Shown one piece after another: positions 18,601 to 26,643 of a stretch of 63,257 nucleotides of DNA. Below the pieces are notes generated by a model that did not search any database, was not told the DNA's origin, and saw only the letters and a program-made list of their open reading frames with translations. How positions within the stretch are numbered: position 1 is the stretch's first letter; every line of letters begins with the position of its first letter. Source of the DNA: Chthoniobacter flavus (GTDB lineage Bacteria; Verrucomicrobiota; Verrucomicrobiia; Chthoniobacterales; Terrimicrobiaceae); contig CAMCXK010000008.1 in NCBI GenBank assembly GCA_945883435.1, forward strand, positions 1 through 63,257, read 5' to 3'. The position numbers and the translations under genes were made by a program.

Positions 18601-19857
18601 ACTTACTCAGGGACAGCAAATGCCACAACCGATACTTTTCAATTGCTTGGAAATGCAGTTGTGGAAGCTGGTTCAAGCGTCAATTTTACAAATGCCGCCA
18701 TTGGAAATAATGGGCGGTTTGCAATGGGTGGTAGTGTGCGAACGATCGATGTGGGTGCGGGAGCAAACATGACAATAAATTGGCTCGCAGTAGGTATTAA
18801 CGGAGGAATTGCCAAAAACGGCTCCGGCGCACTGACGCTCAATGCTGCCAACTCTTTCTCTGGAAAAACGATCGTTCAGAGTGGCACGCTCGCGTTCACC
18901 ATCGGCAACGCTTCCGCCACGGGGGCGCAAGCACTGGGAACCAATACGGCACTCGACCTTGGCGTGGCAGGCGTTTCCTCCGGCCTGCTCGATTACACGG
19001 GCACGGGCGCGGCGACCTTGGCAAAAAACATCAACGCCCTCGGCAATGGCAACGATACGATTCGCAATAGTGGCACCGGTCTCCTGACCCTCTCGGGCAC
19101 CCTGACGAAAAATGGAACCACCCTCACGCTCAATGGCGGAGCGAATGGCATCGATGTCACTGGCTCGATCGCGGGATCCAATGCCAACTCCGATCTGGTG
19201 GTGGACGGCGGCAATGTGACCCTCTCCTCGGCCAATACCTACAACGGCCCCACGATCATCAACTCCGGCACGCTCACGGTTGCTCATGCAAATGCCTTGG
19301 GAACCAATGCCACGGTGAATGTCAACGGCGGCTCCCTTCTCGTAACGGCGGATAGCGCCGTCGACTCGAAGAACCTCACGCTTAACAGCACGAGCACGAC
19401 GGTGGCCGGGTTGGCCTTCTCCGGCACTTACAATGGCACGGCCGGGGTCCTCACCCTCAGCCGCGACTCGATCATCGACCTCGGCACCGGCAGTGTGGTC
19501 TTGCACTTCGCCAGCATCGCCGGCTTGGGCACCTACAACCTGGACATCTACAACTGGACCGGCACCACGCTCTGGGAGGGCGGCACGGGCAACAACGTGG
19601 ACCAGATTTACGCGGATGGCAGTTCCTTGGGCCAATCCGAGTTGGCGCGGATCAGCTTTTACAGTGGGGGTCTGGGATCCAATAGTTTTGTCGGAAACGG
19701 CTATCAATTCATGAGTGGTGGATTCGCAAACGAAATCATCGCCGTGCCGGAAGCCGAAACCTGGATCGCCGCCGCCCTCCTTACCGCCGCCGCTGCCATC
19801 ACCGCCCTCCGCCGTCGAAAATCGTTCCGATTTCCGCTACACATCGACGCTCCGTAG
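12640..19857 (+). CDS. Giant autotransporter-repeat surface protein with PEP-CTERM-like anchor (copy 2)
   Basis: A 2405-aa product from the ATG at 12640, which gives a good signal peptide (residues 1-36, cleavage near VYA). Residues 1-1000 parallel the first giant protein (7142-11296). About 1000 further residues add many autotransporter-associated beta-strand repeats (KSGSGTLTL, TTISAGTL and variants). The C-terminus has VPEAETW, a hydrophobic stretch and RRR, an imperfect PEP-CTERM. The frame then continues 12 residues through a REP hairpin (KSFRFPLHIDAP) and stops at a TAG in the next GTAG head. Base composition is uneven: about 13000-14900 is clearly more A+T rich than the rest. The protein is exported and probably surface-attached; its ligand is unknown. 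Confidence 0.85.
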   Translation: MKKSTLRFHSTPTLLASFLGFVLGFLLCPTPTVYAQNLTWTGTSNSTWNTTTNWSPNGTPANGGNFTFNSTITNQPSNNNITSLSIGSLTFGTANTNGVTIGGSAFTLAGNLTNLNTTASRNVTISNDITISGNQTWTASNSNAITILSGNLLGAGNVTITAFASNGVTAPVFRLLGGNNSGWTGGINFSSDSGLLLSSAQAMTDGLINLNNGGNANIWLTGGAEAGTYTFGIANTQNSGARVQFRGSGSGGIFLTGGDVYWNPGGAQDYSWSATGSSSNATIIDFSGSNNTTPRMLYLGNASGNFSISGGNKTFRNATGGNNPARVTLLSALGGNGTTSQTLTTSLGLLVLTKNAVSGTGSGGAGKLALTVSGGATAINDLNQLPGGNLNLSGGVLILDNISWDSLISNRTIGSADGQFRITGGGFAARGSNLLIPNNATGGLSASTFNSNFAIGSSAVYSTGNYYGNANVTIALDTTLSAARSITVGSNGLGMASGSQILNRITGNLSGSGSIYTLGASNSNTAGELVLGGANSWTGAPTFLINASLYMNVGNGGLIANNSLVRFESPASLPTGNGGSLAYLSAQQRNSSTAFGFILTGNATGQTYILPTGYKLMIGTQTSSSPATTGLIGSDFGKAILSSSDIVINGNTDASITMNFLTRAGSELTLGTGANSIKLMPTYGFSSTASTTPTTLSDNVSGTRTIIKRGEGTLVLGNLGYTKQDGITSQASLFSWQIGRGTASNAGASAYNDGAVRGLSWDDPSASNSNSLKNFFLSMRGGVYEIDNTSGNGGTFTGNLGLSGSGNLSIGNVSGTSSLGGGGFSAFGGNVVVTLKPIGGVSGGDLTWASTNSGFVQTNDPLMFGSETATAMIQLSNGIALNGAQREIRVYDNINSATDLAFLSGNLTGTGTSGINKTGNGTLQLGATNSYAGATTITAGTLQITSIANGGAVSSLGNSTNAAGNLTFSGGTLEYATSSNGSTDRNFTITSGGSGAIAVTGAGELTISGTSAATNGTFTKSGSGTLILNGNNLHTGTTTLAGGVLEAGNSGALGDGGDITFGGGTLRYTASSSGTDYGSRIKNSTGAISLDTNSQSVTLGALASTNAGGLTKSGSGMLTLSGSNSYTGGTTISAGTLNVTGSIIGTTTVNSGGALLGTGTTGAVTISSGALIGAGSSANSVGTLTVGDLTLSGGGRYTWDISNTAGTPGTDWDLISASSTTITATSGNQFTIYLTGNPSNWSPSTSYSSGWNILSWGSSVTGFDASAFILNAGDFTGTAPTGTWSFSNSAGYLKLVYTAPSSAADWTGGSGNWSSGANWQGGSAPSPGSPTPLVFTGSGGVSTNDNQLSTVSGITFGGTGSYTVNGSAINLSGGITNNSSYAQTVALGVTLSAAQTFAANSGNLIVSGDLNTNGNPLLMDGANTVVISGDMSGAGSLTKNGSGSLTLSGSNSYSGTTTLNAGTLTLQGSLDGTSLDLDGGAFSQVASGSIAGSGSTLTVSGATVTLAGNNSYTGATTLTAGTLNLDGSLTGSDITVSGGTWSQSATGSISGDGNSFTLDGGAATLAGTNSYTGATTVNAGTLTLQGGLAISNSGAVVMANTAGAELLVDAAETIGDLSGGGSLGGGIVIASAQGLTVSQSSATTYSGVLSGGGAFVKDGSGTLTINGTNAFTGGTTISAGNLTLVGGAALADSGSVSIADAAGAVLHISANETIGSLSGGGSTGGNVSIASAQVLTVNQATDGTFAGRLVGSGALTKVGSGTLTLSGANTLSGNISISAGNLTLTGGSALPDTGNVTFSNTAGAVLHIANSETIGSISGGGSTGGNINIQSGQSLTLNQSISYSFNGSISGDGSLVKSGSGTLTLRGNNTFTGTTTVSAGSLALNNSSANNQTLVGNIVVNGGNLTLGAANQMANTLNLSLSSGKVDLSNHAATINSITMTGGTLNRAGQALTLNTNSSFTGGGVALTNTASRITASGNTTFGNTTFTYSGTANATTDTFQLLGNAVVEAGSSVNFTNAAIGNNGRFAMGGSVRTIDVGAGANMTINWLAVGINGGIAKNGSGALTLNAANSFSGKTIVQSGTLAFTIGNASATGAQALGTNTALDLGVAGVSSGLLDYTGTGAATLAKNINALGNGNDTIRNSGTGLLTLSGTLTKNGTTLTLNGGANGIDVTGSIAGSNANSDLVVDGGNVTLSSANTYNGPTIINSGTLTVAHANALGTNATVNVNGGSLLVTADSAVDSKNLTLNSTSTTVAGLAFSGTYNGTAGVLTLSRDSIIDLGTGSVVLHFASIAGLGTYNLDIYNWTGTTLWEGGTGNNVDQIYADGSSLGQSELARISFYSGGLGSNSFVGNGYQFMSGGFANEIIAVPEAETWIAAALLTAAAAITALRRRKSFRFPLHIDAP

Positions 19858-19962
19858 CGGAATTTCGAAGAAATTTCGTCTTCCCTCGAGCGGAATCGCG
19901 CTGAACGCATCGAAAATCGTTCCGATTTCCGCCACGGGTAGCGGAATTTTGAAAAAATTTCG
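19816..19962. repeat. REP cluster 5: B(-), short unit A(+)/B(-), A(+), overlapping the gene end
   Basis: A B hairpin at 19816-19840 lies inside the coding end of the second giant gene. The short unit spans 19854-19935 (82 bp; A 19854-19878, 32-nt spacer, B 19911-19935 with GCCAC instead of GCTAC). A last A copy (19938-19962) follows after 2 nt. The order B, A...B, A repeats that of cluster 1. Confidence 0.87.
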
Positions 19963-20058
19963 CCCTCGGAACGCTCGCTCTCCCCGCCGCAGAATCGCAC
20001 AAGAAAAGACCGCAAACACCTGCTACCAGACCCGGCTATCCTCTTTTACATTCCCCAC

Positions 20059-21171
20059 ATGCCCGCCCTCACGCCATCCCCTCTCCACATCGCCTTGATC
20101 GGAACCGGTCGTGTGGCCAAGGGCTTTCAGCGCGACATTGCAGCCTTCGGACACTGCGTCTCCGGCTTCATCTCGTCCAGTCCGGCGCGGGTCCACGAAT
20201 TCGCCACCGAATCGGGCCTGCCCGGTTTTTCCTCGCTCGAGGAACTTCTCAAAGCCCGGCCGGATACCAGTGTGGCCGTGGTGGTGAATGCCAATCATCA
20301 GCATTACCAATCCACCATGGAGGCCTTGGCCGCAGGGTTGCATGTGCTGTGCGAAAAGCCCATGGCGGTGACCATCGAGGAATGCGAGGCCATGGTGCGC
20401 GAGGCGGAGCGGTCCACCGGAAGCCTGCAGATCAATTTCGAATACATCCACTCCAAGATGCCGCGCCGCCTTCGGGAGCTGCAGGAGGAGGGCTTCTTCG
20501 GAGAATTGATCTCGGCGAGCTGCACCGATTCCCGGGGACACTGGTGGTCGGACGCGCCCGAGGCCGATCCCGATGCGCAGACCCGCCTGTGCCGCGAGAA
20601 GGGCGGCGGAACGGTCTTCCACTGCGGCATCCACCAACTCGACATGCTCCGCACATTTTTCGGTGGCTTCTCCACGGCGCAGGCCTTCCGCTCGGCCCGA
20701 AATTCGCTGCCTTACTATCCTTCCGATGTGCCCGACCATGTGTTCATCGCGCTGGAGACGCCGGACCGCCGCACGGCGTCGTTGGAAATCTTCCATAATC
20801 GCGCGCCCTGCTGGTATCGCCGCCATCCGGCGGTCGCGGTCGATTGGGCGAAGGTTCCGGGCCACGAATTCCGCTTGTCGCTCATGGGAACGAAGGGTTC
20901 CTGCCTCGCCGACTTTTACGGCGCTAAGATCCATCTGTTCCGCTACGACCATGCGGCCAAGGACACCATTCTCGAGCGCACGGAAGACTTTGCGCTCGAT
21001 GCGCAAAATGAACTTCACCACGACATGACAGGATTTTTGGGGCGTTACCTCCAGCGCATCGCCTCGGGCCAGGGGCCTCTGGTGCCGGCCTCCGAGGCCC
21101 TTGAAACCATGCGCCTCGCCTTCGCCGTGGAAAAATCCGTTTCCGAAGGTGGCCCGGTTGCCTTGGCATGA
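20059..21171 (+). CDS. Gfo/Idh/MocA family oxidoreductase
   Basis: A 370-aa protein with an N-terminal Rossmann motif (IALIGTGRVAKG, residues 11-22), the family EKP motif (residues 99-101) and the catalytic-region signature GGGTVFHCGIHQLD (about 186-199). Members of this family oxidise, reduce or epimerise sugars and sugar derivatives in the cytoplasm with NAD(P). It is the first gene of a plus-strand series and overlaps the MFS gene by 4 bp (ATGA), suggesting that it acts on the sugar that transporter imports. The substrate is not predictable. Confidence 0.88.
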   Translation: MPALTPSPLHIALIGTGRVAKGFQRDIAAFGHCVSGFISSSPARVHEFATESGLPGFSSLEELLKARPDTSVAVVVNANHQHYQSTMEALAAGLHVLCEKPMAVTIEECEAMVREAERSTGSLQINFEYIHSKMPRRLRELQEEGFFGELISASCTDSRGHWWSDAPEADPDAQTRLCREKGGGTVFHCGIHQLDMLRTFFGGFSTAQAFRSARNSLPYYPSDVPDHVFIALETPDRRTASLEIFHNRAPCWYRRHPAVAVDWAKVPGHEFRLSLMGTKGSCLADFYGAKIHLFRYDHAAKDTILERTEDFALDAQNELHHDMTGFLGRYLQRIASGQGPLVPASEALETMRLAFAVEKSVSEGGPVALA

Positions 21172-22517
21172 AAGAAAAATCCCCCCCGCAGATTTGGACA
21201 GTCGGCACGCTCACCTACACGGGTGCGGGATTGGCGGCTCTATTCCTGTGGCTTCTTTGGGGTGATTTTGCCTGGACGATCAAGCAACGGGCGGTGGATC
21301 CCGTCGCGCAGCTGCTCATGAAACGCCATGGGTCGTCCGATCTCCTCATCGGCTTGCTGGTCGGTTCGCTGCCCAATGCGCTGGGTATGCTTCTGGGGCC
21401 GGTGATCGGCGTCTGGTCGGACCGCCACCGGGGTCGCTGGGGCCGCCGCATTCCGTTCCTGCTGGTCCCGACGCCATTCGCTGCGGTAGCCATGGCCGGA
21501 GTCGCCTTCAGCCCCGCCATGGGGCGCTGGCTCGACGGCTTTCTGGGGAGCAGTTCGCCGGGATTGAATGCCTGCGTTCTCCTGGTTTTCGCATCGTCCT
21601 GGTTGGTCTTTGAAGCGCTCACCACCGTGTCGAACACGGTTTTCGGAGCCTTGATCAACGATGTCGTGCCCGCCGAATTGCTCGGGCGGTTTTTTGGAAT
21701 GTTCCGGGCGGTGGGCCTGCTGGCAGGCATTGTTTTCAATGTCTTTCTCATGGGGCAGGCCGAGACCTACGCGACAGCCATCTTCGTCGGGCTCGCGATC
21801 GTGTATGCGGTGGGCTTTTCCATGATGTGCTGGAAGGTGCGCGAGGGGTCGTATCCCGAGCCGCCTCCGCCGCCCCCGCATCCGTGGGCGGGCGTCGCCA
21901 TGTATATCCGCGAGTGCTACGGCAGCCCGTATTACATTCGCGTTTTCCTCGCCATGGCCCTGGCAGGCTTGGCGCTCGGGCCGGTGAACTCCTTCAGCGT
22001 CCTCTACGCGAAGCAACTTGGTGTCAGCATGCAGACCTATGGCTACTACCAAGCCTTCTTTTTCAGTTGTTCGATCGTGCTGGCTTACGGATTGGGCTGG
22101 CTGGCCGACCGTTTTCATCCGCTGCGCCTCAGCATGGTCGCGATCGGCGTCTATGGCGTGGCCATGGTCGTCGGCGGATTCTTCATCCACGATGCGCGCT
22201 CGTTTGGAGTTTTCTTTGTTCTGCACGGGGTCCTCTCCGGCGTGTATTTCACAGCGGCCGCCTCGCTGGGACAGCGGCTTTTTCCGAAAGCCCGCTTCGC
22301 CCAGTTCGCCTCCGCCGCCGGCATTCTCAACGGCGTGTTTTTCATCATCATGCCGGCCACGCTGGGCTTGTTCCTCGACTGGAGCGGGCACCAATACCGC
22401 TACAGTTTCCTCTTGGCCGGATTCATCGCGGCCTTCGCGCTCGCGGCCCTCTGGAATGTCCACCGCCACTTCCTCCGCCTGGGTGGCCCGCAGCACTACA
22501 CGGCACCTGAAAGCTAA
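21168..22517 (+). CDS. MFS sugar/oligosaccharide transporter
   Basis: A 449-aa integral membrane protein with about twelve hydrophobic segments. The loop between helices 2 and 3 carries SDRHRGRWGRRIPFLLV, the pattern found in SLC45- and MelB-like sugar carriers, and the second half has LADRFHPLRLS in the matching place. The ATG overlaps the stop of the preceding oxidoreductase, and the next gene starts 10 nt after its stop. It probably imports a mono- or oligosaccharide released by the secreted enzymes encoded next, coupled to protons or sodium. Confidence 0.85.
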   Translation: MKEKSPPQIWTVGTLTYTGAGLAALFLWLLWGDFAWTIKQRAVDPVAQLLMKRHGSSDLLIGLLVGSLPNALGMLLGPVIGVWSDRHRGRWGRRIPFLLVPTPFAAVAMAGVAFSPAMGRWLDGFLGSSSPGLNACVLLVFASSWLVFEALTTVSNTVFGALINDVVPAELLGRFFGMFRAVGLLAGIVFNVFLMGQAETYATAIFVGLAIVYAVGFSMMCWKVREGSYPEPPPPPPHPWAGVAMYIRECYGSPYYIRVFLAMALAGLALGPVNSFSVLYAKQLGVSMQTYGYYQAFFFSCSIVLAYGLGWLADRFHPLRLSMVAIGVYGVAMVVGGFFIHDARSFGVFFVLHGVLSGVYFTAAASLGQRLFPKARFAQFASAAGILNGVFFIIMPATLGLFLDWSGHQYRYSFLLAGFIAAFALAALWNVHRHFLRLGGPQHYTAPES

Positions 22518-22527
22518 TTTCCTACCT

Positions 22528-25500
22528 ATGATCAAAAAACTCCCCATTCTTGTGTTGTCTCTTGTCCTGTTGATCCAGGTCCGTCTGGAAGCGGGTGAAA
22601 AATTATTTCGCATCGAGGATCCGTTTGGCCTCGACCACGGAAAGCAGGCGGTAACCTTCGTGGAAGAATTTTCCAAGCCGGGAACCTCGCTCGATTCCCT
22701 CGGGACGCAGGTGAACGGGGCTCCCGCTTTTTTCCAACGCCGCGCCCTCGAAACCTACCCCGATGGCTCGGTGAAAAAAGCGGAATGGACACTCTGGCTC
22801 CACCTCGCGACGCCCGATAAACAGGGCAAGGTCGGCGAGGGCTCGTCCCCCCAGTTTGATGTGCGTTTGACCTGGGGCGAGGGGGCACAAAACCCAACGG
22901 CCTTTTTGGGATCGCCGCTCAAAATCGAAGAACAAGGAGACTACCTCGTGGTGGATACCGGCGCGGCTCAGTTTCGAATTCCCAACAACAAATTGGTCTC
23001 CACCCCCAAGGGGCCGCAGGGTCCGATCGCGGGATTCCGCATAGCCGGCGACAAGAATTGGTATGGGGGAAATGCCTGCATCGAGGATGCCCGCCCCGTC
23101 TCCCTGAAAACCAAGATCCTCTCCAAGGGGCCGGCGCGTGTGGTTGTCGAAACGGTGTTCGCCGATGCCGACGGACTCGAGTGGAAGAGCGAACTGGCCT
23201 TCACGGCGGAATCGCCGGTGGTCAAAATCCACGACACCATGGACCTCCCGGGCCGCTGGGTGATTGATTTGTCGAACGATATGGCGCCGGATACCCAATT
23301 CGCCTGCCCGTGGTTCGATTGGGAGAGCGGCAACCAACGAGGAAGTCCCTCGGAAAAGCCGCTGCGCGCTTGGAAGGCGAAAGACATCCGTGGCGGCGAA
23401 TGGCCGGATTTGAACGAGTTCTTCCGCCTCGATCCGAAATGGCACGACTACCAATACATGAAAGGTCCGTATGCCTGGTATTACAACAAGGCCGATCGCG
23501 CCAACCGCCCCACGGCCTTTGCCATGTTTGCCTGGGAAATGTCGAAATGGCATCCCACCTACCAAAGCCGCCCTCGAGCCTATGTGCAGGGGGACACCAA
23601 AGGCACATTGCGGATCGTGGTTCCGCTCATCGGCACCGCCCACACACGCACCTTGGAATCCGCCGATCCCGCCGATCCGATTCCGCGCGAAGTGCGCACC
23701 TCGACCGCCGAGCGTTCCTGGGGCATCGGCGCATTTCCCGCTCCGGATATCCGCCCGCCGTCGGAATTCGTCGGCCCGGCGACCGAGGCGGCACGCGCCG
23801 AGCTTTCGAAGAAAGCGGAAAGGCAAACGAACGACGCCCGTAAAAAAGCGTTGGCCGAGATTCGCAAGGGAGATCCCAAGGCGAACCCCTCCGATGATGA
23901 ACTCGCCGCGAAAATGCGTGAACTCGGTCTCGAGTCCGCCACCGGCCCGGAGATGAAGGCCCTGCTCGAGCCAGAAGAGGCCGAGATTGCCAAGCGGGCC
24001 TCGCAAATGTCGGCTGCCACGGCTGCACCCGCCCGCACGGCTTCGATTCAGAGCCTGGTGCGCTTTGCACACCTCCCGTTGACCAAGATCAAGGATTGGA
24101 TTCTGACCTGGCCGGATGTGGATAAAAATGTCGACCACGGCATCTTCAAAGGCCTCGAGGACAAGGTCGCCCTGCAAAAGGAAATCCGGGAGGGGAAAAC
24201 CGAGTTGGCCCGGACGGTGACCGCCTATATCGAGGACATGCGGAAGACACTGGTGGTCGATCCCGATCCGAAGGCGAAAGAGAAGGAAAAGGTGGATCGA
24301 AAATTCGGCAAGGACTGGACCACGGCCAAGGCGATCGAAACCGGAGACCCGCTCACCGGCACCGTGTTCTTTTTCCAGCCGCCCAGTGTATTCCGGCCGG
24401 ATGCACGCTGGATCTACACCTCCGGATACACCGAGGGAACCCTCAATCCCACGACGGCTCCCCGCGGGATCCGCGCCACAATCTGGGACAACTCGGTCAA
24501 TAACCTCTGGAAAAAATCCGGCCGCACCCAAGCGAACCGCAACATGGTCGCGATGGCCTACATGTTCACCGATCCGGATTTCTGGAATGGACGCTACTAC
24601 GACTGGGGCATCGGCAATCCGAATTTTCACACCGACATGCACAACATCCCCGGCATGGTGGCCTCCCAACTCAATACCCACCCGCATGCCAAGCAATGGG
24701 CCGACTACTCGAAACGCGAAATCGCCGCCGATGTGGCCCGCTCGAGTTGGCAACCCGGCGGGGGGTGGACCGAGTCGCCGGGCTATACCGGACACGCGTT
24801 CAGCGTCTTTCTTCCGACCGCCCACGCCTTGAGGCGTGCGGGAATCGTGGATTCCTTTTCGGAGGCCACTTTCCGCGAGGCGCTCGAGTTCAATCTCAAT
24901 TTGCTCACCCCGTTTGACAAACGGAAGGGGGTGCGTGGACAGATGTCCATCGGCGACTCCGCCCATGATGTGCGCGTGGAAAACCTCCAACAGGCCGCCA
25001 TGGCCTATGAAAAATCCGATCCCGTGTTCGCGTCGAACCTCATGGCCGGTGCCCGCAGCGCCATCAAAGCGGGGGACATGATCAAGCCGGGAAGCCTTGG
25101 CAACACCCTCACGACGACCAACCCCTCGTTGCCGGCAAATCCTGATTGGAAGCTGGAATCCCGCTACTACGGCGGCATCGGATCGTTCCTGCGCTCCCGC
25201 TTTGGAACCCCCGCCGAGGCATTGGTGACCTTCAAGGCCGGCCCCGCCCGCAACCATTACCAAGGCGACGAACTTTCCTTCACCTATTGGGGCAACGGCG
25301 ACTATCTGGCGATCGATTACAGCTCGTTTTACAACCCGCGCATGAATCCCGACTGGACCCACAACAAGGTCAGCTTCGGTCTTTCCGCGAGTTCGCCGGT
25401 GGCGAAGTTCATGGCGTTCGAATCCACCCCCGGCGCGGATTTGTCCGTGGCGGAAAATGTGAACGACTCGCTGGCGATCATGGCTCCGCCCTACGCCTCG

Positions 25501-26643
25501 GCGCGGGGGCTTTGGGATTACCGCACTGTTCCGACGCGTCCCAAAACCAACCGGCGGCTTCTGCTCCTCGTTAAACATCCCAAAGACTCCCCGTTCCCGG
25601 ACTACCTTGTCGTCCGCGATGAAATCCAGGGCGAGACGGATGACCAACTCCCCGCCGCGCCTCTCCGCATGGGCCTGGATGTCGTGGTGGAGGAGATGCT
25701 GCACGCTTACATCCGCGATGCCTCGTTCTCGCCTTCCCAAGCCGACGAACTGTTCGCGGAATTGGAGCGCTACCTGGTGCTCTTTGGCGCGCCGTCCGAT
25801 GTCGCCAAATCCCTCGTCGCCGAGGCGCGCAAATGTGTCCAAGCCGGCCGCGAGGAAACTCCCGCCCTGGCGGATTTTCCGGGTCTCAAATCAGCGCTGG
25901 ATGCCGCCATGCCGCGCTTTCAATTCGACCACTCGCCTCGCTCGAACCTGCATCTTCTGGCCCGTCCGAATCCCAAGACCTCGTCCTCGTTGATGGATTT
26001 CGACGGCCAGATGGATTCGCGGATTCTTCTGTATTGCGCCACTGGCCAGGACCTCGCCAGCGCCAACCTGAATGGATTCGGTTGGGGCCACAACAAGCGC
26101 CCGGCGGACTTTCCCCCGCCGCGAGCCGATGGCAGCAAGGAGGTCTTGCTTCCTTGGAACGGTGGTCCTTGGCACTCCTACCGCCACGGATTTGAACTCG
26201 GCAAGGATGTCGCGTTGGCAACCGACAAACAGTCGAAGCTCCCGCCTTACGCTTTCGGAGAGTCCGCGCAATGGGTGTCCATTCCATTTGGAAAACGCAA
26301 GGAACTCACCTTTGTCCTCTACCCGCTGGGCAAGGGCTCGCCGGTGCCGTCCTTCGAGTCCTCGGACAATGGCGATGTCATCAAAGTCACCGCCGGGGGA
26401 CGCTCCGAGTCGATCACCTTGGCCACCGGCAAGCCGGTTCGTATTTCCCGCGATGGCCGCGACGAGGTGATCACATTGGCCACCGGCAAGCCGGTTCGTA
26501 TTTCCCGCGATGGCCGCGACGAGGTGATCGCCGCTGAACTCCCGGCCATCGGGGGAGCGCAGCCCGCCGCGCTCGTTCCGAAGCGCACGATCGAAGGTGG
26601 CATCGACAAACAGGATGACCGCCCGACCTTCACCGAGCCATGA
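22528..26643 (+). CDS. Large secreted heparinase II/III-like protein (paralogue of 1941-5621)
   Basis: A 1371-aa product from the ATG at 22528, which begins a signal peptide (MIKKLPILVLSLVLLIQV, cleavage near residue 22). The beta-rich N-terminal region (YLVVDTGAAQFRIP, KGPARVVVETV) recalls YetA/PL26-like exo-rhamnogalacturonan lyases. A charged helical insert spans about 404-572. A helical toroid-like part (NPNFHTDMHNIPG) follows, then a heparinase-type motif near residue 900 (ARNHYQGDELSF and YLAIDYSSFY). The extreme C-terminus has a 19-residue tandem duplication (26413-26526). It overlaps the next gene by 4 bp. A secreted polysaccharide lyase is the best guess; the family is not settled. 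Confidence 0.72.
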   Translation: MIKKLPILVLSLVLLIQVRLEAGEKLFRIEDPFGLDHGKQAVTFVEEFSKPGTSLDSLGTQVNGAPAFFQRRALETYPDGSVKKAEWTLWLHLATPDKQGKVGEGSSPQFDVRLTWGEGAQNPTAFLGSPLKIEEQGDYLVVDTGAAQFRIPNNKLVSTPKGPQGPIAGFRIAGDKNWYGGNACIEDARPVSLKTKILSKGPARVVVETVFADADGLEWKSELAFTAESPVVKIHDTMDLPGRWVIDLSNDMAPDTQFACPWFDWESGNQRGSPSEKPLRAWKAKDIRGGEWPDLNEFFRLDPKWHDYQYMKGPYAWYYNKADRANRPTAFAMFAWEMSKWHPTYQSRPRAYVQGDTKGTLRIVVPLIGTAHTRTLESADPADPIPREVRTSTAERSWGIGAFPAPDIRPPSEFVGPATEAARAELSKKAERQTNDARKKALAEIRKGDPKANPSDDELAAKMRELGLESATGPEMKALLEPEEAEIAKRASQMSAATAAPARTASIQSLVRFAHLPLTKIKDWILTWPDVDKNVDHGIFKGLEDKVALQKEIREGKTELARTVTAYIEDMRKTLVVDPDPKAKEKEKVDRKFGKDWTTAKAIETGDPLTGTVFFFQPPSVFRPDARWIYTSGYTEGTLNPTTAPRGIRATIWDNSVNNLWKKSGRTQANRNMVAMAYMFTDPDFWNGRYYDWGIGNPNFHTDMHNIPGMVASQLNTHPHAKQWADYSKREIAADVARSSWQPGGGWTESPGYTGHAFSVFLPTAHALRRAGIVDSFSEATFREALEFNLNLLTPFDKRKGVRGQMSIGDSAHDVRVENLQQAAMAYEKSDPVFASNLMAGARSAIKAGDMIKPGSLGNTLTTTNPSLPANPDWKLESRYYGGIGSFLRSRFGTPAEALVTFKAGPARNHYQGDELSFTYWGNGDYLAIDYSSFYNPRMNPDWTHNKVSFGLSASSPVAKFMAFESTPGADLSVAENVNDSLAIMAPPYASARGLWDYRTVPTRPKTNRRLLLLVKHPKDSPFPDYLVVRDEIQGETDDQLPAAPLRMGLDVVVEEMLHAYIRDASFSPSQADELFAELERYLVLFGAPSDVAKSLVAEARKCVQAGREETPALADFPGLKSALDAAMPRFQFDHSPRSNLHLLARPNPKTSSSLMDFDGQMDSRILLYCATGQDLASANLNGFGWGHNKRPADFPPPRADGSKEVLLPWNGGPWHSYRHGFELGKDVALATDKQSKLPPYAFGESAQWVSIPFGKRKELTFVLYPLGKGSPVPSFESSDNGDVIKVTAGGRSESITLATGKPVRISRDGRDEVITLATGKPVRISRDGRDEVIAAELPAIGGAQPAALVPKRTIEGGIDKQDDRPTFTEP
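26413..26526 (+). repeat. 57-bp in-frame tandem duplication
   Basis: Two copies (26413-26469 and 26470-26526) differ at one base and each encode ITLATGKPVRISRDGRDEV. The near-identity suggests a recent slippage or unequal crossing-over event at the C-terminus of the lyase-like protein. Confidence 0.95.

Noticed and set aside
11146-19857. 2903-codon plus-strand frame starting at 11146
   Set aside because: The true gene starts at 12640 with a signal peptide. The part before it runs antisense through the RAYT gene and REP hairpins, and earlier overlaps the end of the first giant gene in another frame.
22603-25842. 1079-codon minus-strand frame
   Set aside because: Antisense to the lyase-like gene at 22528-26643; low-complexity Arg/Gly/His composition typical of a shadow frame in high-GC DNA.
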